64,000 nucleotides of DNA from Microthrixaceae bacterium (GTDB lineage: Bacteria > Actinomycetota > Acidimicrobiia > Acidimicrobiales > Microtrichaceae): positions 358,206 to 422,205 of the forward strand of contig JAMLGM010000004.1 in assembly GCA_023957975.1 (NCBI GenBank), in the 5' to 3' direction. Positions 25,864-34,442 of this stretch are shown here, piece by piece; position 1 is the stretch's first letter; every line of letters starts with the position of its first letter. Below the pieces are notes generated by a model. That model did not search any database. It was given only the letters and a program-made list of their open reading frames with translations, and was not told where the DNA came from. A program made the translations under genes and the position numbers.

Positions 25864-26517
25864 GTGACTGCGACCACGCTCGCCGAAGCGCTCGCGCTGT
25901 TTGGCCTCGAAGCACATGTGCGCGACCCCGCCGTGATCCGTCAGGCGTACCTGCGCACGATTCGCGAAACGCACCCGGACCGCAACCGCGCCGCCGACGC
26001 CACCCGACGTTCGGCGGCCCTGACCGACGCCTACCGTCTCGTGACCTCCCGCCTCGACGAGCCCGTCGCCGGACCCGAGGACTCCCCCGCTGCGGCCTCG
26101 CGGAACACTGGGCGCACAACGTCGCGCTCAACGTCGCGCTCTGCGTCACGCGCGCCGAGCGCACCGCCGCGGCCATCCGCCAGCGAGACTCACGAGATCG
26201 ACGGGTGGGTCCGCATCATCGCCGACGACACCATCGAACTCGGCGCACCGTCCGACCTTGCCTTCCGGTGGCTGGAGCTCGCCTCGCATCGTGCCGGCGA
26301 TATCACCTATCTGGATCGCCCCTCAGCGATGCTGCAGGTACTGATGGAGTTCGTCGGCTATCCGTTGTGCTACGTGGTGTTCGACCTGCAAGGCCGGGCC
26401 GCGAACGGATCCACCGAGGTGTTCTGCACGATCGCCTCCCTCGACGACCGCGACCCACCCCCGATCGCCGCGGTGACCGAGTTCATGGCCGCTCAGCTCG
26501 ACGACGTCTTGGACTGA
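25864..26517 (+). CDS. J-domain (DnaJ-like) protein
   Basis: 217 residues from GTG 25864. The N-terminal ~65 residues form a J domain: helix II with AYLRTIRETHPDRN, where the invariant HPD that stimulates Hsp70 ATPase is intact, then helix III ALTDAYRLVTSRL. A Ser/Arg/Thr-rich linker follows (~80-110), then a C-terminal domain of ~105 residues (DGWVRIIADDTIELGAPSD, VFDLQGRAANGSTEVFC) that I do not recognise. No zinc-finger or substrate-binding DnaJ domains are present, so this is a specialised type III J protein that probably delivers one client to DnaK. Confidence 0.82.
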   Translation: MTATTLAEALALFGLEAHVRDPAVIRQAYLRTIRETHPDRNRAADATRRSAALTDAYRLVTSRLDEPVAGPEDSPAAASRNTGRTTSRSTSRSASRAPSAPPRPSASETHEIDGWVRIIADDTIELGAPSDLAFRWLELASHRAGDITYLDRPSAMLQVLMEFVGYPLCYVVFDLQGRAANGSTEVFCTIASLDDRDPPPIAAVTEFMAAQLDDVLD

Positions 26518-26555
26518 CAGAGCCGCGCCGAAACGAGCCGAAACAAGCCGAGCGC

Positions 26556-27065
26556 TCAGCCGCCGCCGGGCCGATCGAGGTTCCGCAACAGCCGAAGCAC
26601 CAGGGCGCCGACCCCCATCAGCGCCGCCACGAACAACACGTCCGCGACGCCGGGCCATCCGAGCGACTCTCCGAAGTCACCCATGGTGATGACCGCGATC
26701 GCCATCATCATCAGCCCCGCGTTGCGCACCAACTCCACAAAGCTCACCGGGGCATTCGAGGTCGATCCGAAACACGCGCACCCCACCGAGACCCCGGATG
26801 CGACGAGTCGTGCGAGCACCACGGTGAAGGCCACCAACAACAGCAGTGCGAGTCCGGCCCCACCCAACGGCCACAGCACCAGCAGCACCGCGGTCGCCAG
26901 CTCGAGGATGGGCACGAGCACGGCCAACGCCTCGGGGGCGACCAGCCCCATTGCGGCGAACGACTCGGTCACCGCAGATCGCCGACCCATCTTCGATAGC
27001 GCCGCTGCCAAAAAGACGATGGCGAGACCGAGCCCGCAGGCCGCCGCGCTGCCCGCGACGGTCAT
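26556..27065 (-). CDS. MauE/DoxX-like integral membrane protein
   Basis: 169 residues from ATG 27065, which overlaps the kinase stop (ATGA). Four hydrophobic helices (ACGLGLAIVFLAAALSK, VPILELATAVLLVLWPLG, LALLLLVAFTVVLARLVASG, FVELVRNAGLMMMAIAVI) and the motif GCACFG, with two cysteines at a membrane boundary, match the MauE family involved in methylamine dehydrogenase maturation and thiol redox relay. No mau genes are nearby, so a general thiol-redox role is more likely. It is convergent with the J-domain gene. Confidence 0.8.
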   Translation of the reverse strand: MTVAGSAAACGLGLAIVFLAAALSKMGRRSAVTESFAAMGLVAPEALAVLVPILELATAVLLVLWPLGGAGLALLLLVAFTVVLARLVASGVSVGCACFGSTSNAPVSFVELVRNAGLMMMAIAVITMGDFGESLGWPGVADVLFVAALMGVGALVLRLLRNLDRPGGG

Positions 27066-28582
27066 GGTTCGCGATGGTGATGGCCAGGTGAGCGCAAGCC
27101 GCGATCGAGTTCCCACCGTCGGATCTCGTGGCCCATCGGCGTGGTCGGGTCGGCGTCGACGAACGGCCAGATCTCCTCGGCGAGACCACGCCAGTCGCGC
27201 ACCGCCTCGAGCTCACCGAACAGTGCGTACAGCCCGAGGTTGATGCGTTGGATCACGACCATGAAGCTCGGCAGCGTGACGCTCTTCATCACCGCCGCGA
27301 ACGGGCCCGACAGGTCGAAGTACCGCCGGATCGAATCCGATGCGTACTCGGCGGTGATCTGTCGTTGCCCCGGCTTGAGCACGGCCTCGAAGAAGAACGA
27401 GAAGTACTCGACCACGAGATTCGGGTCGAGTTTGTCGGCCCGTTTCAATACCCCGAGGTCCTCCCACACGGCCACGATGCGTTCGGGGACGCGATCGAAC
27501 ACCATCGTCTTGATGACCTTTTCGAACTCGGCGATCTCGTGCGGAGTGAACACCTTGCACAGGCCGTAGTCGAGGAAGGTGACCTGCCCGCCGGGGTTGA
27601 ACACGTAGTTGCCGGGATGCGGATCACCGTTGAACGCCCCGAGGCGATAGATGCCGCCGAACGCGAAGCGATACAGGGTTTCAGCGATCAGGTTGCGTTC
27701 GTCCTGAGACCAGGCCAGCACCTCGGACCACTTCGACCCGGAAGCGAACTCGGTGCACAGAACCCGGCGGGTCGAGAACTCATCGACGACATCGGGAACG
27801 TGAATCGTCGGGTGCCCGCGGTAGTGGTCGGCGAACCGACGCTGGTGTGCGGCCTCGATCGTGTAGTCGAGTTCCTCCACGAGGCGATCGCGCAACTCGT
27901 TCACCAGCGGTTCGGGGTCGAGTCCGCTGAACAGGAAGCTCATCGCCCCGAACAGCAGGTCGGAGTTGTCGAGATCGACACGAATCGCCTCGTCGACGCC
28001 GGGGTACTGCACCTTCAACACGACGTCTCGTCCGTCGTGGGTCCGGGCGCGGTGCACCTGCCCGATCGACGCGGCGGCCATCGGCTCGTGGTCGAAGTAG
28101 GCAAACAGCTCGTCGGGCTCCGCGCCGAGTTCGGACCGCACCACCTCCTGCACGAGCGAATAACTCATGGGCGGTGCGTCCTGTTGCATCTGGGCCAAGG
28201 CGTCACGCACCGGCTCGGGCAGGCCGCCGTCGAGGTAGCTCGCCATCTGGCCGAGCTTCATGACGGCGCCCTTCATGTTGCCGAGCACCGAGGCCACCTG
28301 CTCGGCGGTCTCGAGCTGAAAGCGCTCCTGCAGTTCGGCCTTGCGTTCGTGCGAAGCGAACCTCGAGCCCGCTTGCAGCTTCACGAAACTGGCGCCCGAT
28401 TTCGCTCCCAGCTTGGCCAACTCCGCGGTTCGGTCGCCGCGGCCCGTGGCGAGTTTGGTGGAGGTGCCGATGAACGCACCGGTCGGGTTGCCGCTTCGTT
28501 CGCCGCCGACACGGCGGCGGCGAACGAACCAGCCGAGAACTCCGCCGCCGGCGAGCACTGCGACAAGGCTACGCCGGCGCAT
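27062..28582 (-). CDS. ABC1/UbiB-family atypical kinase
   Basis: 506 residues from ATG 28582 (GTG 28585 immediately before is also possible). ABC1 (ADCK/AarF) signatures are clear: KLGQMASYLDG is the KxGQ motif, AAASIGQVHRA the Ala-rich loop, VVLKVQYPG the lysine strand, VEELDYTIEAAHQRRF, and FNGDPHPGNYVFNPGGQVTFLDYGL the catalytic and DFG-like region. Members support quinone or lipid metabolism by ATP-dependent action. The N-terminus has a membrane-type stretch (LVAVLAGGGVLGWFVRRRR). It lies 4 bp after the cyclophilin gene and overlaps the MauE-like gene. Confidence 0.92.
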   Translation of the reverse strand: MRRRSLVAVLAGGGVLGWFVRRRRVGGERSGNPTGAFIGTSTKLATGRGDRTAELAKLGAKSGASFVKLQAGSRFASHERKAELQERFQLETAEQVASVLGNMKGAVMKLGQMASYLDGGLPEPVRDALAQMQQDAPPMSYSLVQEVVRSELGAEPDELFAYFDHEPMAAASIGQVHRARTHDGRDVVLKVQYPGVDEAIRVDLDNSDLLFGAMSFLFSGLDPEPLVNELRDRLVEELDYTIEAAHQRRFADHYRGHPTIHVPDVVDEFSTRRVLCTEFASGSKWSEVLAWSQDERNLIAETLYRFAFGGIYRLGAFNGDPHPGNYVFNPGGQVTFLDYGLCKVFTPHEIAEFEKVIKTMVFDRVPERIVAVWEDLGVLKRADKLDPNLVVEYFSFFFEAVLKPGQRQITAEYASDSIRRYFDLSGPFAAVMKSVTLPSFMVVIQRINLGLYALFGELEAVRDWRGLAEEIWPFVDADPTTPMGHEIRRWELDRGLRSPGHHHREP

Positions 28583-28586
28583 CACC

Positions 28587-29144
28587 TCACTCCTCGGTGA
28601 TGGTGATCGAGTTGATGACCACGTCGTCGACCGGGCGATCGCCGCGATCGGTCGAGGTGGTCTGGATCGCCTCGAGGACGTCGAGGCCGCTGATGAGCTT
28701 GCCGAACAAGGCGTAACTCGGCGGCAACGTCACACCCTGAGGGCCGGAGATCACAAAGAACTGCGAACCGTTGGTGTTCGGGCCGGCGTTGGCCATCGCG
28801 AGCGAGCCGATCTCGTACTTGCCAGGCTCGGGAAGTTCGTCTTCGAAGCGGTAGCCGGGGCCGCCGCGACCCGAACCCTCCGGGCAACCGCCCTGGATGA
28901 CGAACCCTTGGATGACGCGGTGAAAGATCAGGCCGTCGTAGTAGTGGTAGCGGGCGAGATTGACGAAGTTGTTGACGGTCTTGGGCGCCTTGTTGGGATA
29001 GAGAAACGCCACCATCGTGCCGGCCGAGGTGTCGATCGTCGCCGTGTACTGCTTGTCGGGGTCGACCGTCATCGGCATGGGGGCCGAGAACTTGGTCTGG
29101 CGGGGGGAGGAACCGTCGGCGGCGGGTGCCGGAGTCGAACTCAT
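28587..29144 (-). CDS. Cyclophilin-type peptidyl-prolyl cis-trans isomerase
   Basis: 185 residues from ATG 29144, with AAAGG upstream. Cyclophilin core: KTVNNFVNLARYHYYDGLIFHRVIQGFVIQGG with the catalytic Arg in FHRV, then MANAGPNTNGSQFFV and YALFGKLISGLDVLEAI. No signal peptide, so it is cytosolic; it accelerates proline isomerisation in folding. First gene of an apparent three-gene minus-strand operon (cyclophilin, ABC1 kinase, MauE-like). Confidence 0.93.
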   Translation of the reverse strand: MSSTPAPAADGSSPRQTKFSAPMPMTVDPDKQYTATIDTSAGTMVAFLYPNKAPKTVNNFVNLARYHYYDGLIFHRVIQGFVIQGGCPEGSGRGGPGYRFEDELPEPGKYEIGSLAMANAGPNTNGSQFFVISGPQGVTLPPSYALFGKLISGLDVLEAIQTTSTDRGDRPVDDVVINSITITEE

Positions 29145-29204
29145 GGAGTGCCTTTCGTCGTCGTGTGGAGGCGCACGCCAACCTAGTGCCCCGACTGCGA
29201 CGCT

Positions 29205-29267
29205 CAGCGCGCACCGACGGCCAGCGCGCACCGACGGCCAGCGCGCACCGACGGCCAGCGCGCGCCG
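29205..29267. repeat. 17-bp tandem repeat, three copies plus a partial
   Basis: CAGCGCGCACCGACGGC at 29205-29221, 29222-29238 and 29239-29255, with a fourth broken copy up to about 29267. It ends a few bases beyond the LCP gene's stop (29271) and separates it from the cyclophilin promoter. Confidence 0.88.
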
Positions 29268-29270
29268 GGG

Positions 29271-30665
29271 CTATCCGGCCCCGAACTCCATGAGCACGCC
29301 GAGGGCCTCGGCGTCGCGGAGCACGAGCACCGCAGCATCGCCTTTCCGCGCATTCTCGGTCGGCAACACCCGGGTCTCGGGGTCGCCGGATCCGAGGCGG
29401 CGGGCCAGACTCAACAGGTCGCCGAACCCGATGTTCTGGTCGACCTTGACCCCCGATGCCGCGCCGCTCGCGATCCTGGCGAGGGTGATCGGGTTGCGCT
29501 CGGCCCCGGCGGTTTTCAGAACGGTCCGGATGAAGAGCTGCTGGCGCTGTTGGCGACCGAGGTCCCCAGTCGGTTCGGTCACCTCGGCTCCGTCGATGAT
29601 CTCGGTGTAGTGACGAGCGCGCACGAACGCCAGCGCCTGTTGCCCATCGAGGGTGTGAGTTCCCGGAGCGATGATGTTCAGTCCCGACCCCTTGTCGAAC
29701 ACGGCGTGCGGAAACTCGACATCGACGCCGCCCATCGCATCGACCATCGCCGCGAAGCTCACAAAGTCGACCTCGAGGTACTGATTGATCGGAATCCCGA
29801 GGTTCGCCGTCACCGAACGCACCAGGTTGTCGGGGCCCTGGTTGAAGGTTCCGTTGATGCGCCCCTTCTTACCGGTGGCGACGTTGGTTGCCCACAGGTC
29901 GCGGGGAATCGACATCATCAACGAACGGGTCGGTTCGACCCGCAACACGATGATCGTGTCCGCGCGTTGGCCGCCGACCACCGACGTGTCGCCGATGTAG
30001 CCGGCATCTCCTTCCGCCTCGGCTCCCTCGCGGGAGTCCGAACCGACGATCAGGTAGTTCACCGTGTCGCCGGTGGCCGCAACGATGGAGTCGCCGACGT
30101 CGACGCGTCCCAGATCCTTGACCGTCTTCCACCCCCACAGCCCCAATGCCGCGATCGAGGCCATGATGAGCAGTGGCAGGTACAACACGATCCATCGCAG
30201 CTTCGGTCGGAACCATCGACGAAGGCGCCCACCGCCAGACCCCGAGCGTTGAGGAGCGCGAGCCGAACCGGCCTTCGCTGCAGAGCCCGTCGGTGTGCCT
30301 TGCCGACCGGCGTTACCCGCGGGGTTCGACGCCACAGCGGCACGCTGCTGTTGTTCATAGGCCGCCCGCCCGGCGGCCGGGTTGGGTTGGGCCGGAGCGC
30401 CGGACCGTTGAGGGCGGTGCTGGGGCGCTGGGACGTAATAGTGCCCCGGTGCGCCGTCGCCGCCGGACGCCCCGGCGAGGTCGTCGACACCTGTGCCGTC
30501 GCCGCGGGTGCGCGGCGGGGGCGCCGGCATCATCCGCGTCGAGTCCGACGGCGGCACCGCGCCCCGTTCGAGCGGGGTGTCCTCAAATGGCGTGTCCTCG
30601 AGCGCCCGAAGTCGTTGCCAGATTTCGTCGGCGTCGCCCGAGCGCTGCTCATCGTCGTGGGTCAC
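29271..30665 (-). CDS. LytR-CpsA-Psr (LCP) family cell-wall glycopolymer transferase
   Basis: 464 residues from GTG 30665. A long Pro/Ala/Gln-rich cytoplasmic N-terminus (~1-155) is followed by one transmembrane helix (IVLYLPLLIMASIAALGLWGW) and the extracellular LCP domain: NYLIVGSDSRE, GQRADTIIVLRVEPTRSLMMSIPRDLW, NGTFNQGPDNLV, DAMGGVDVEFPHA and LDGQQALAFVRARHY with the conserved Arg residues. LCP enzymes ligate lipid-linked glycopolymers to peptidoglycan. The length and disordered N-terminus are typical of actinobacterial members. It is divergent from the FKBP lipoprotein gene; the intergenic region 30666-30892 must hold both promoters. Confidence 0.93.
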   Translation of the reverse strand: MTHDDEQRSGDADEIWQRLRALEDTPFEDTPLERGAVPPSDSTRMMPAPPPRTRGDGTGVDDLAGASGGDGAPGHYYVPAPQHRPQRSGAPAQPNPAAGRAAYEQQQRAAVASNPAGNAGRQGTPTGSAAKAGSARAPQRSGSGGGRLRRWFRPKLRWIVLYLPLLIMASIAALGLWGWKTVKDLGRVDVGDSIVAATGDTVNYLIVGSDSREGAEAEGDAGYIGDTSVVGGQRADTIIVLRVEPTRSLMMSIPRDLWATNVATGKKGRINGTFNQGPDNLVRSVTANLGIPINQYLEVDFVSFAAMVDAMGGVDVEFPHAVFDKGSGLNIIAPGTHTLDGQQALAFVRARHYTEIIDGAEVTEPTGDLGRQQRQQLFIRTVLKTAGAERNPITLARIASGAASGVKVDQNIGFGDLLSLARRLGSGDPETRVLPTENARKGDAAVLVLRDAEALGVLMEFGAG

Positions 30666-30892
30666 CGCACCATCATGTCCGACACCATCGGTCGTCCCGG
30701 TGGACTTCCTGAGTGCCCGCCAATTTCAGGCCTGCGCCTCACGTAGCGCAACCACGTGGAGGCGGCAAATGGGCCGGTAGGCTAGGTGAAGTGACATCGC
30801 GTCCCCCCCTCCCCCCGCACGATGAACCTGCCGCGTCGACGAGGTCTTCGTCGTCGGCGTTGCCGTCAACCACCAGGTCGTCAAACGTGCCG

Positions 30893-31756
30893 ATGCGGCG
30901 ACGGCGCCGCGGCTTGGCGGCCCCGATCATCGTCGTCGCACTGACATTGCTGTCCGCCTGTGGTTCTGATGATGCGTCGGTCACCACCGTCACCGACGGT
31001 TGGGACTCGCCCACCGCCGGGGTCGCCGCCGGAGCACCGTCGATCACCGCTCCCGATGGCGACCCGCCGACCGAACTTCAAATCACCGATCTTGAAACGG
31101 GCGACGGAACCGCAGCGGCCACCGGGGATCTCGTCGTCGTCAACTACATCGGCGCGCTGTTCGACAACGGCGTGGTCTTCGACTCCTCGTTCGACCGGGC
31201 GCCCTTCAGCGTGACCCTCGGGCAAGGAAACGTCATCGCCGGATGGGATGAAGGCATCGTCGGGATGAAACCGGGTGGCACCCGACAGCTCATCATCCCG
31301 CCCGACATGGCCTATGGCTCCCAGGCCCGTGGAAACATCCCGGCCGACTCGACGCTGATCTTCAACGTGACGTTGAACACCGTGCTGACCCGCCCGACCG
31401 ACATCGCCCCGGTCGAGGGCGGCACGGTCGACGAGTTGCGCACCACGGATCTGGTGGTCGGCGACGGCGAGGAAGCGACGGCGACGAGCGAGGTCTCGCT
31501 TCACTACGAAGCCGTGCACGGTTCCGACGCAACCACCTTCGACTCCTCGTTCGAGCGCGGCCAGTCGTTCGATGTGACCTTGGGGCAGCATCAGGTCATC
31601 GAGGGTTTCGAGCAGGGAATCGTCGGCATGCGTGTCGGGGGGCGCCGCCGCATCGAGATTCCGGCCGCCCTCGGCTATGGAGACACCGGCGCCGGCACCG
31701 CCGTCGCCCCCGGCGAGACCCTCGTGTTCATCGTCGATCTTGTCGCGGTGAACTAG
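30893..31756 (+). CDS. Lipoprotein with two FKBP-type prolyl isomerase domains
   Basis: 287 residues from ATG 30893, chosen because it gives a normal lipoprotein signal (MRRRRRGLAAP, then LTLLSAC lipobox). GTG 30791 in the same frame, close behind TAGGCT, would add a 34-residue N-terminal extension and is the alternative. Two FKBP domains follow. Domain 1 has VVVNYIGALFDNGVVFDSSFDR, GWDEGIVGMKPGG and IPPDMAYGSQ. Domain 2 has VSLHYEAVHGSDATTFDSSFERG, GFEQGIVGMRVGG and IPAALGYGDTG. It is an extracytoplasmic folding catalyst. The stop is directly followed by the start of the next gene, so the two are coupled. Confidence 0.9.
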   Translation: MRRRRRGLAAPIIVVALTLLSACGSDDASVTTVTDGWDSPTAGVAAGAPSITAPDGDPPTELQITDLETGDGTAAATGDLVVVNYIGALFDNGVVFDSSFDRAPFSVTLGQGNVIAGWDEGIVGMKPGGTRQLIIPPDMAYGSQARGNIPADSTLIFNVTLNTVLTRPTDIAPVEGGTVDELRTTDLVVGDGEEATATSEVSLHYEAVHGSDATTFDSSFERGQSFDVTLGQHQVIEGFEQGIVGMRVGGRRRIEIPAALGYGDTGAGTAVAPGETLVFIVDLVAVN

Positions 31757-33517
31757 ATGGAACGCCACCCGACACTGGTCCCGACGTTTCGAGCGGTCGC
31801 CCGAAGCATCGTCGATGATCCGGCCGCCGAGGAGATCGCGCTCGCCATCGACCACCAGCTGTACCGGGAATCGGAACGCTTCAGCGACCACGTTTTGGCC
31901 TGGGGTGTGTTGTTGTGCGCTCAGTCCGCCCTCGCTCAGGCGAGCTGGGGAACCCCTGGACCGCTGACGAAGGAACGGGTCGAGGCCATGTTGGCGTTGC
32001 CCGCCGCAGCGCTCACCGTGGTGGTGTTACGCGATGGTGCCGGGTTCGGCGAGGACGCCATCGCGGTCGCCGCCAACCGGCCGGTGTCCGAGGTCCGATG
32101 GCTCGGCGACCTCCTGGCGCCGCCCACGCCGGGCGACCCCGCAGCCGTTGCCGACCCACTGCTACCGCCGCCGCCACCACCACCACCACCACCGCCACCG
32201 CCACCACCGCCACCGCCACCGAGCGTCGACCCGGTCGCTCCGACCCCCGCGGTTGCCCCGGTCGACTTGTCGGTCCTGCCACCGCCTCCGACCGCGGCCC
32301 AGTCACCAGCCGTCCCGACACCAGCCGCTCCGACACCGCTGCCCCCTCCGCCGCATCAGGCGACTCCGCCGCCGCCAGCAACGCCGTCCGCCGCGCCCTC
32401 ACCGCTGCCCCCTCCGCCGTCCGGTGCTGCGATTTCCACCGACGAACCCGCCCTGCCACCCGCGGCGCCGCTTCACCTGCCCGCCGCGCCGAAACCGATC
32501 GCGCCGCTGCCGATCGAGCCGCAACCGGCCGCACCACACGAACGGTCCGAGATCAGCCCGGGAGCCCTGTCCGACGCGGCTCCCTCCAGCACCTGGGCGA
32601 CGCGCCCCGCTCCGAATCGCCGACCGCTCTGGATCGCACTCCTCGTCGTGGTCGGCATCGGCTTGTTGATCATTGCCGCGGCGCTCATGGGTGCGGATCC
32701 TCCACCTGAACGTGGCCGACACGAGGCTGATGACCCCTCCGGCCTCGGGGTCGGCCAGCAGATCACCACGGCCGATCCGGCTGCATGCGAACTGGATTCG
32801 GCCGCATTGTCGTCGGCGGATCTCCCCATCGAGTTGGCCGACGGCGCCACGACCATCGCAACGCTTCGCGTGTTCACGCCAACCGATCGGGCCCGGCCGT
32901 TGCTGGTGGTGCTCGCCCCGTCCGGTCACGACCCGGTGGTGTTTCTCTCCGGCACCCGCTTGGAGGACCCGGCGGTGCAGTCGGCTGCGGCGATGATCCT
33001 CCTACAACCGGTGACCGACAACTGGCAACCGTCCGAGGCGGGGGAAGCCACCCAGGATCTGATGGCACTTCGGGAAGCGATCGACTCCGCCTCTGCACGC
33101 CTGTGTCTCGACCCCACCAACGTCACGTTGATTTCCTACGGCGATGCCACCGAGTTCGCGGCGTCGGTTTCCTGCGCGGTCCCCGACCTTGCACCACGGC
33201 TCGCCCTGGTCGGTGCGTCCAAGTACAACCCCTCGTGCCCTCCCGACCCGGGCCGCGGGGTGTTGGTGCTTGCGGACCGCACCACCGCATCGTTCACCAA
33301 CATCTCCGACGGGTACGCCGCGCTCGCCTCAGCGGCCGGGTGCACCCAGACCCTCGAGTACCCCGCCGAGTCGGCGGCACTGACACTGTCGACCGGCTGC
33401 CTCGATGGCGCCCAGGCTTGGCTCGCCACGATCGCGGGTCCGGTCGTGTGGAACTCCTCCATCGATGACCTGCTGGTCGAGTTCCTCGACGAGACGGGCG
33501 CGACCGGAATCGCCTGA
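31757..33517 (+). CDS. Membrane protein with polyproline tract and exported hydrolase-like domain
   Basis: 586 residues; ATG 31757 abuts the upstream stop. An N-terminal helical domain (~1-125) has ARSIVDDPAAEEIALAID and ALTVVVLRDGAGFGEDAIA, faintly like ECF sigma regions 2 and 4, though this may be coincidence. Nineteen consecutive prolines (32165-32221) open a ~160-residue Pro/Ala-rich linker. One transmembrane helix (WIALLVVVGIGLLIIAAALM) precedes an exported domain with RPLLVVLAPSGHDP, MILLQPVTDNW and ALREAIDSASARLCLDPTNVTLISYGD, the order seen in LpqC/feruloyl-esterase-like alpha/beta hydrolases. The nucleophile motif reads SYGDA rather than GxSxG, so activity is doubtful. Translation of the proline run should need EF-P. 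Confidence 0.72.
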   Translation: MERHPTLVPTFRAVARSIVDDPAAEEIALAIDHQLYRESERFSDHVLAWGVLLCAQSALAQASWGTPGPLTKERVEAMLALPAAALTVVVLRDGAGFGEDAIAVAANRPVSEVRWLGDLLAPPTPGDPAAVADPLLPPPPPPPPPPPPPPPPPPPSVDPVAPTPAVAPVDLSVLPPPPTAAQSPAVPTPAAPTPLPPPPHQATPPPPATPSAAPSPLPPPPSGAAISTDEPALPPAAPLHLPAAPKPIAPLPIEPQPAAPHERSEISPGALSDAAPSSTWATRPAPNRRPLWIALLVVVGIGLLIIAAALMGADPPPERGRHEADDPSGLGVGQQITTADPAACELDSAALSSADLPIELADGATTIATLRVFTPTDRARPLLVVLAPSGHDPVVFLSGTRLEDPAVQSAAAMILLQPVTDNWQPSEAGEATQDLMALREAIDSASARLCLDPTNVTLISYGDATEFAASVSCAVPDLAPRLALVGASKYNPSCPPDPGRGVLVLADRTTASFTNISDGYAALASAAGCTQTLEYPAESAALTLSTGCLDGAQAWLATIAGPVVWNSSIDDLLVEFLDETGATGIA

Positions 33518-33588
33518 GGACGCCTCGGGCCTCACGCCGCCTCGGGCCTCACGCCGCCTCAGGCCTCACGCCGCCTCAGGTCTCACGC
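33511..33588. repeat. 17-bp tandem repeat, four copies, starting at a stop codon
   Basis: CGCCTCGGGCCTCACGC at 33521-33537 and 33538-33554, then CGCCTCAGG variants at 33555-33571 and 33572-33588. The preceding CGCCTGAGG (33511-33519) is a partial copy that contains the TGA stop of the upstream gene. It fills the gap between two convergent genes in place of a hairpin. Confidence 0.85.
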
Positions 33589-33600
33589 AGCGCCGCCCGA

Positions 33601-34302
33601 TCAGACAGCGCCGACCAGCAGGCCGAGCAGGTCCTCGAAGCGGCCGACCGGACTCACCGTCCTGGCGGCCTCGTCGACCCCGGCGCCACGCAGCATCAAC
33701 GTGCCCGACGGGGTGGTCCCCACGGCGACGCCGACGCCCGGAACGACGGTTCGCCCGGCCATCGCATCGATCTCGTGTCGGATCGCTGCCGAATCCTGCT
33801 CCAGCACCGCCATCAGGCAGCCGGCCGCATTGCCTGGAGCCAAGCCGGCGCCTTCGGCGAACGGGTCGAGGGCCAACGATTCGGTGCACAGGTCCACCCC
33901 GGCGATGATCGCCGCCGCGAGCGTGCGCACGGCGAGCCACCGCTGGGCGCGATCCAGCGGGATCGCACCGCCGAAGAATCCTGGATCGGGCACCGAGAAC
34001 CCCGAGCTGGAGAACCCGCTCACCGTCGTGCGGTCGAGCATCAACGCCAGGCGCCCCGGCCGGTTCCACGAGGTCTCGGGCAACCCGTACAGCTCGACAA
34101 CCTCCGCGACCGCGCCGTCATCGAGGGCGGCCTCGCCACGTTCGAGCGCTTCGAGACGCTCCGTGCTCCAGCGGTGTTCGGCGGTACGCACCAGTTCGCC
34201 CAACGCCAAGCCGCGGCGGCTTCGATGGCGAAACAGCGCCGCACCCAAGCGGGCGAACGGTACGAGCGAATGTGGATCGGTGTCGATGCCGTAGGGTCTC
34301 AC
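33601..34302 (-). CDS. Hypothetical protein with XRE-like N-terminus
   Basis: 233 residues. Residues ~15-75 (FARLGAALFRHRSRRGLALGELV, then RLEALERGEAAL and VAEVVELYGL) look like a Cro/C1-type helix-turn-helix with the expected helix spacing. The remainder is Ala/Leu-rich with no recognised motif (VRTLAAAIIAGVDLCTESL, VGVAVGTTPSGTLMLRGAG). It may be a ligand-responsive transcriptional regulator, but the C-terminal half is unassigned. It is convergent with the polyproline protein gene. Confidence 0.6.
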   Translation of the reverse strand: MRPYGIDTDPHSLVPFARLGAALFRHRSRRGLALGELVRTAEHRWSTERLEALERGEAALDDGAVAEVVELYGLPETSWNRPGRLALMLDRTTVSGFSSSGFSVPDPGFFGGAIPLDRAQRWLAVRTLAAAIIAGVDLCTESLALDPFAEGAGLAPGNAAGCLMAVLEQDSAAIRHEIDAMAGRTVVPGVGVAVGTTPSGTLMLRGAGVDEAARTVSPVGRFEDLLGLLVGAV

Positions 34303-34399
34303 CCCAACTCAGTCGGTGCCGAATGCCTCGCGGCCAAGGCCTTGGAGCACAGTTGAGTCGGGCGACCTAGTGCCGTGGCTGGAAACGTCTGCGCTGGAG

Positions 34400-34442
34400 C
34401 GGCGGGACTCAGCGAAACGGCGGGACTCAGCGAAACGGCGGG
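34400..34442. repeat. 18-bp tandem duplication carrying a stop codon
   Basis: CGGCGGGACTCAGCGAAA at 34400-34417 and 34418-34435, then CGGCGGG. Read on the minus strand each unit encodes the end PPFR-stop; the real stop is 34427-34429, and a second identical PPFR-stop follows in frame. Confidence 0.88.
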
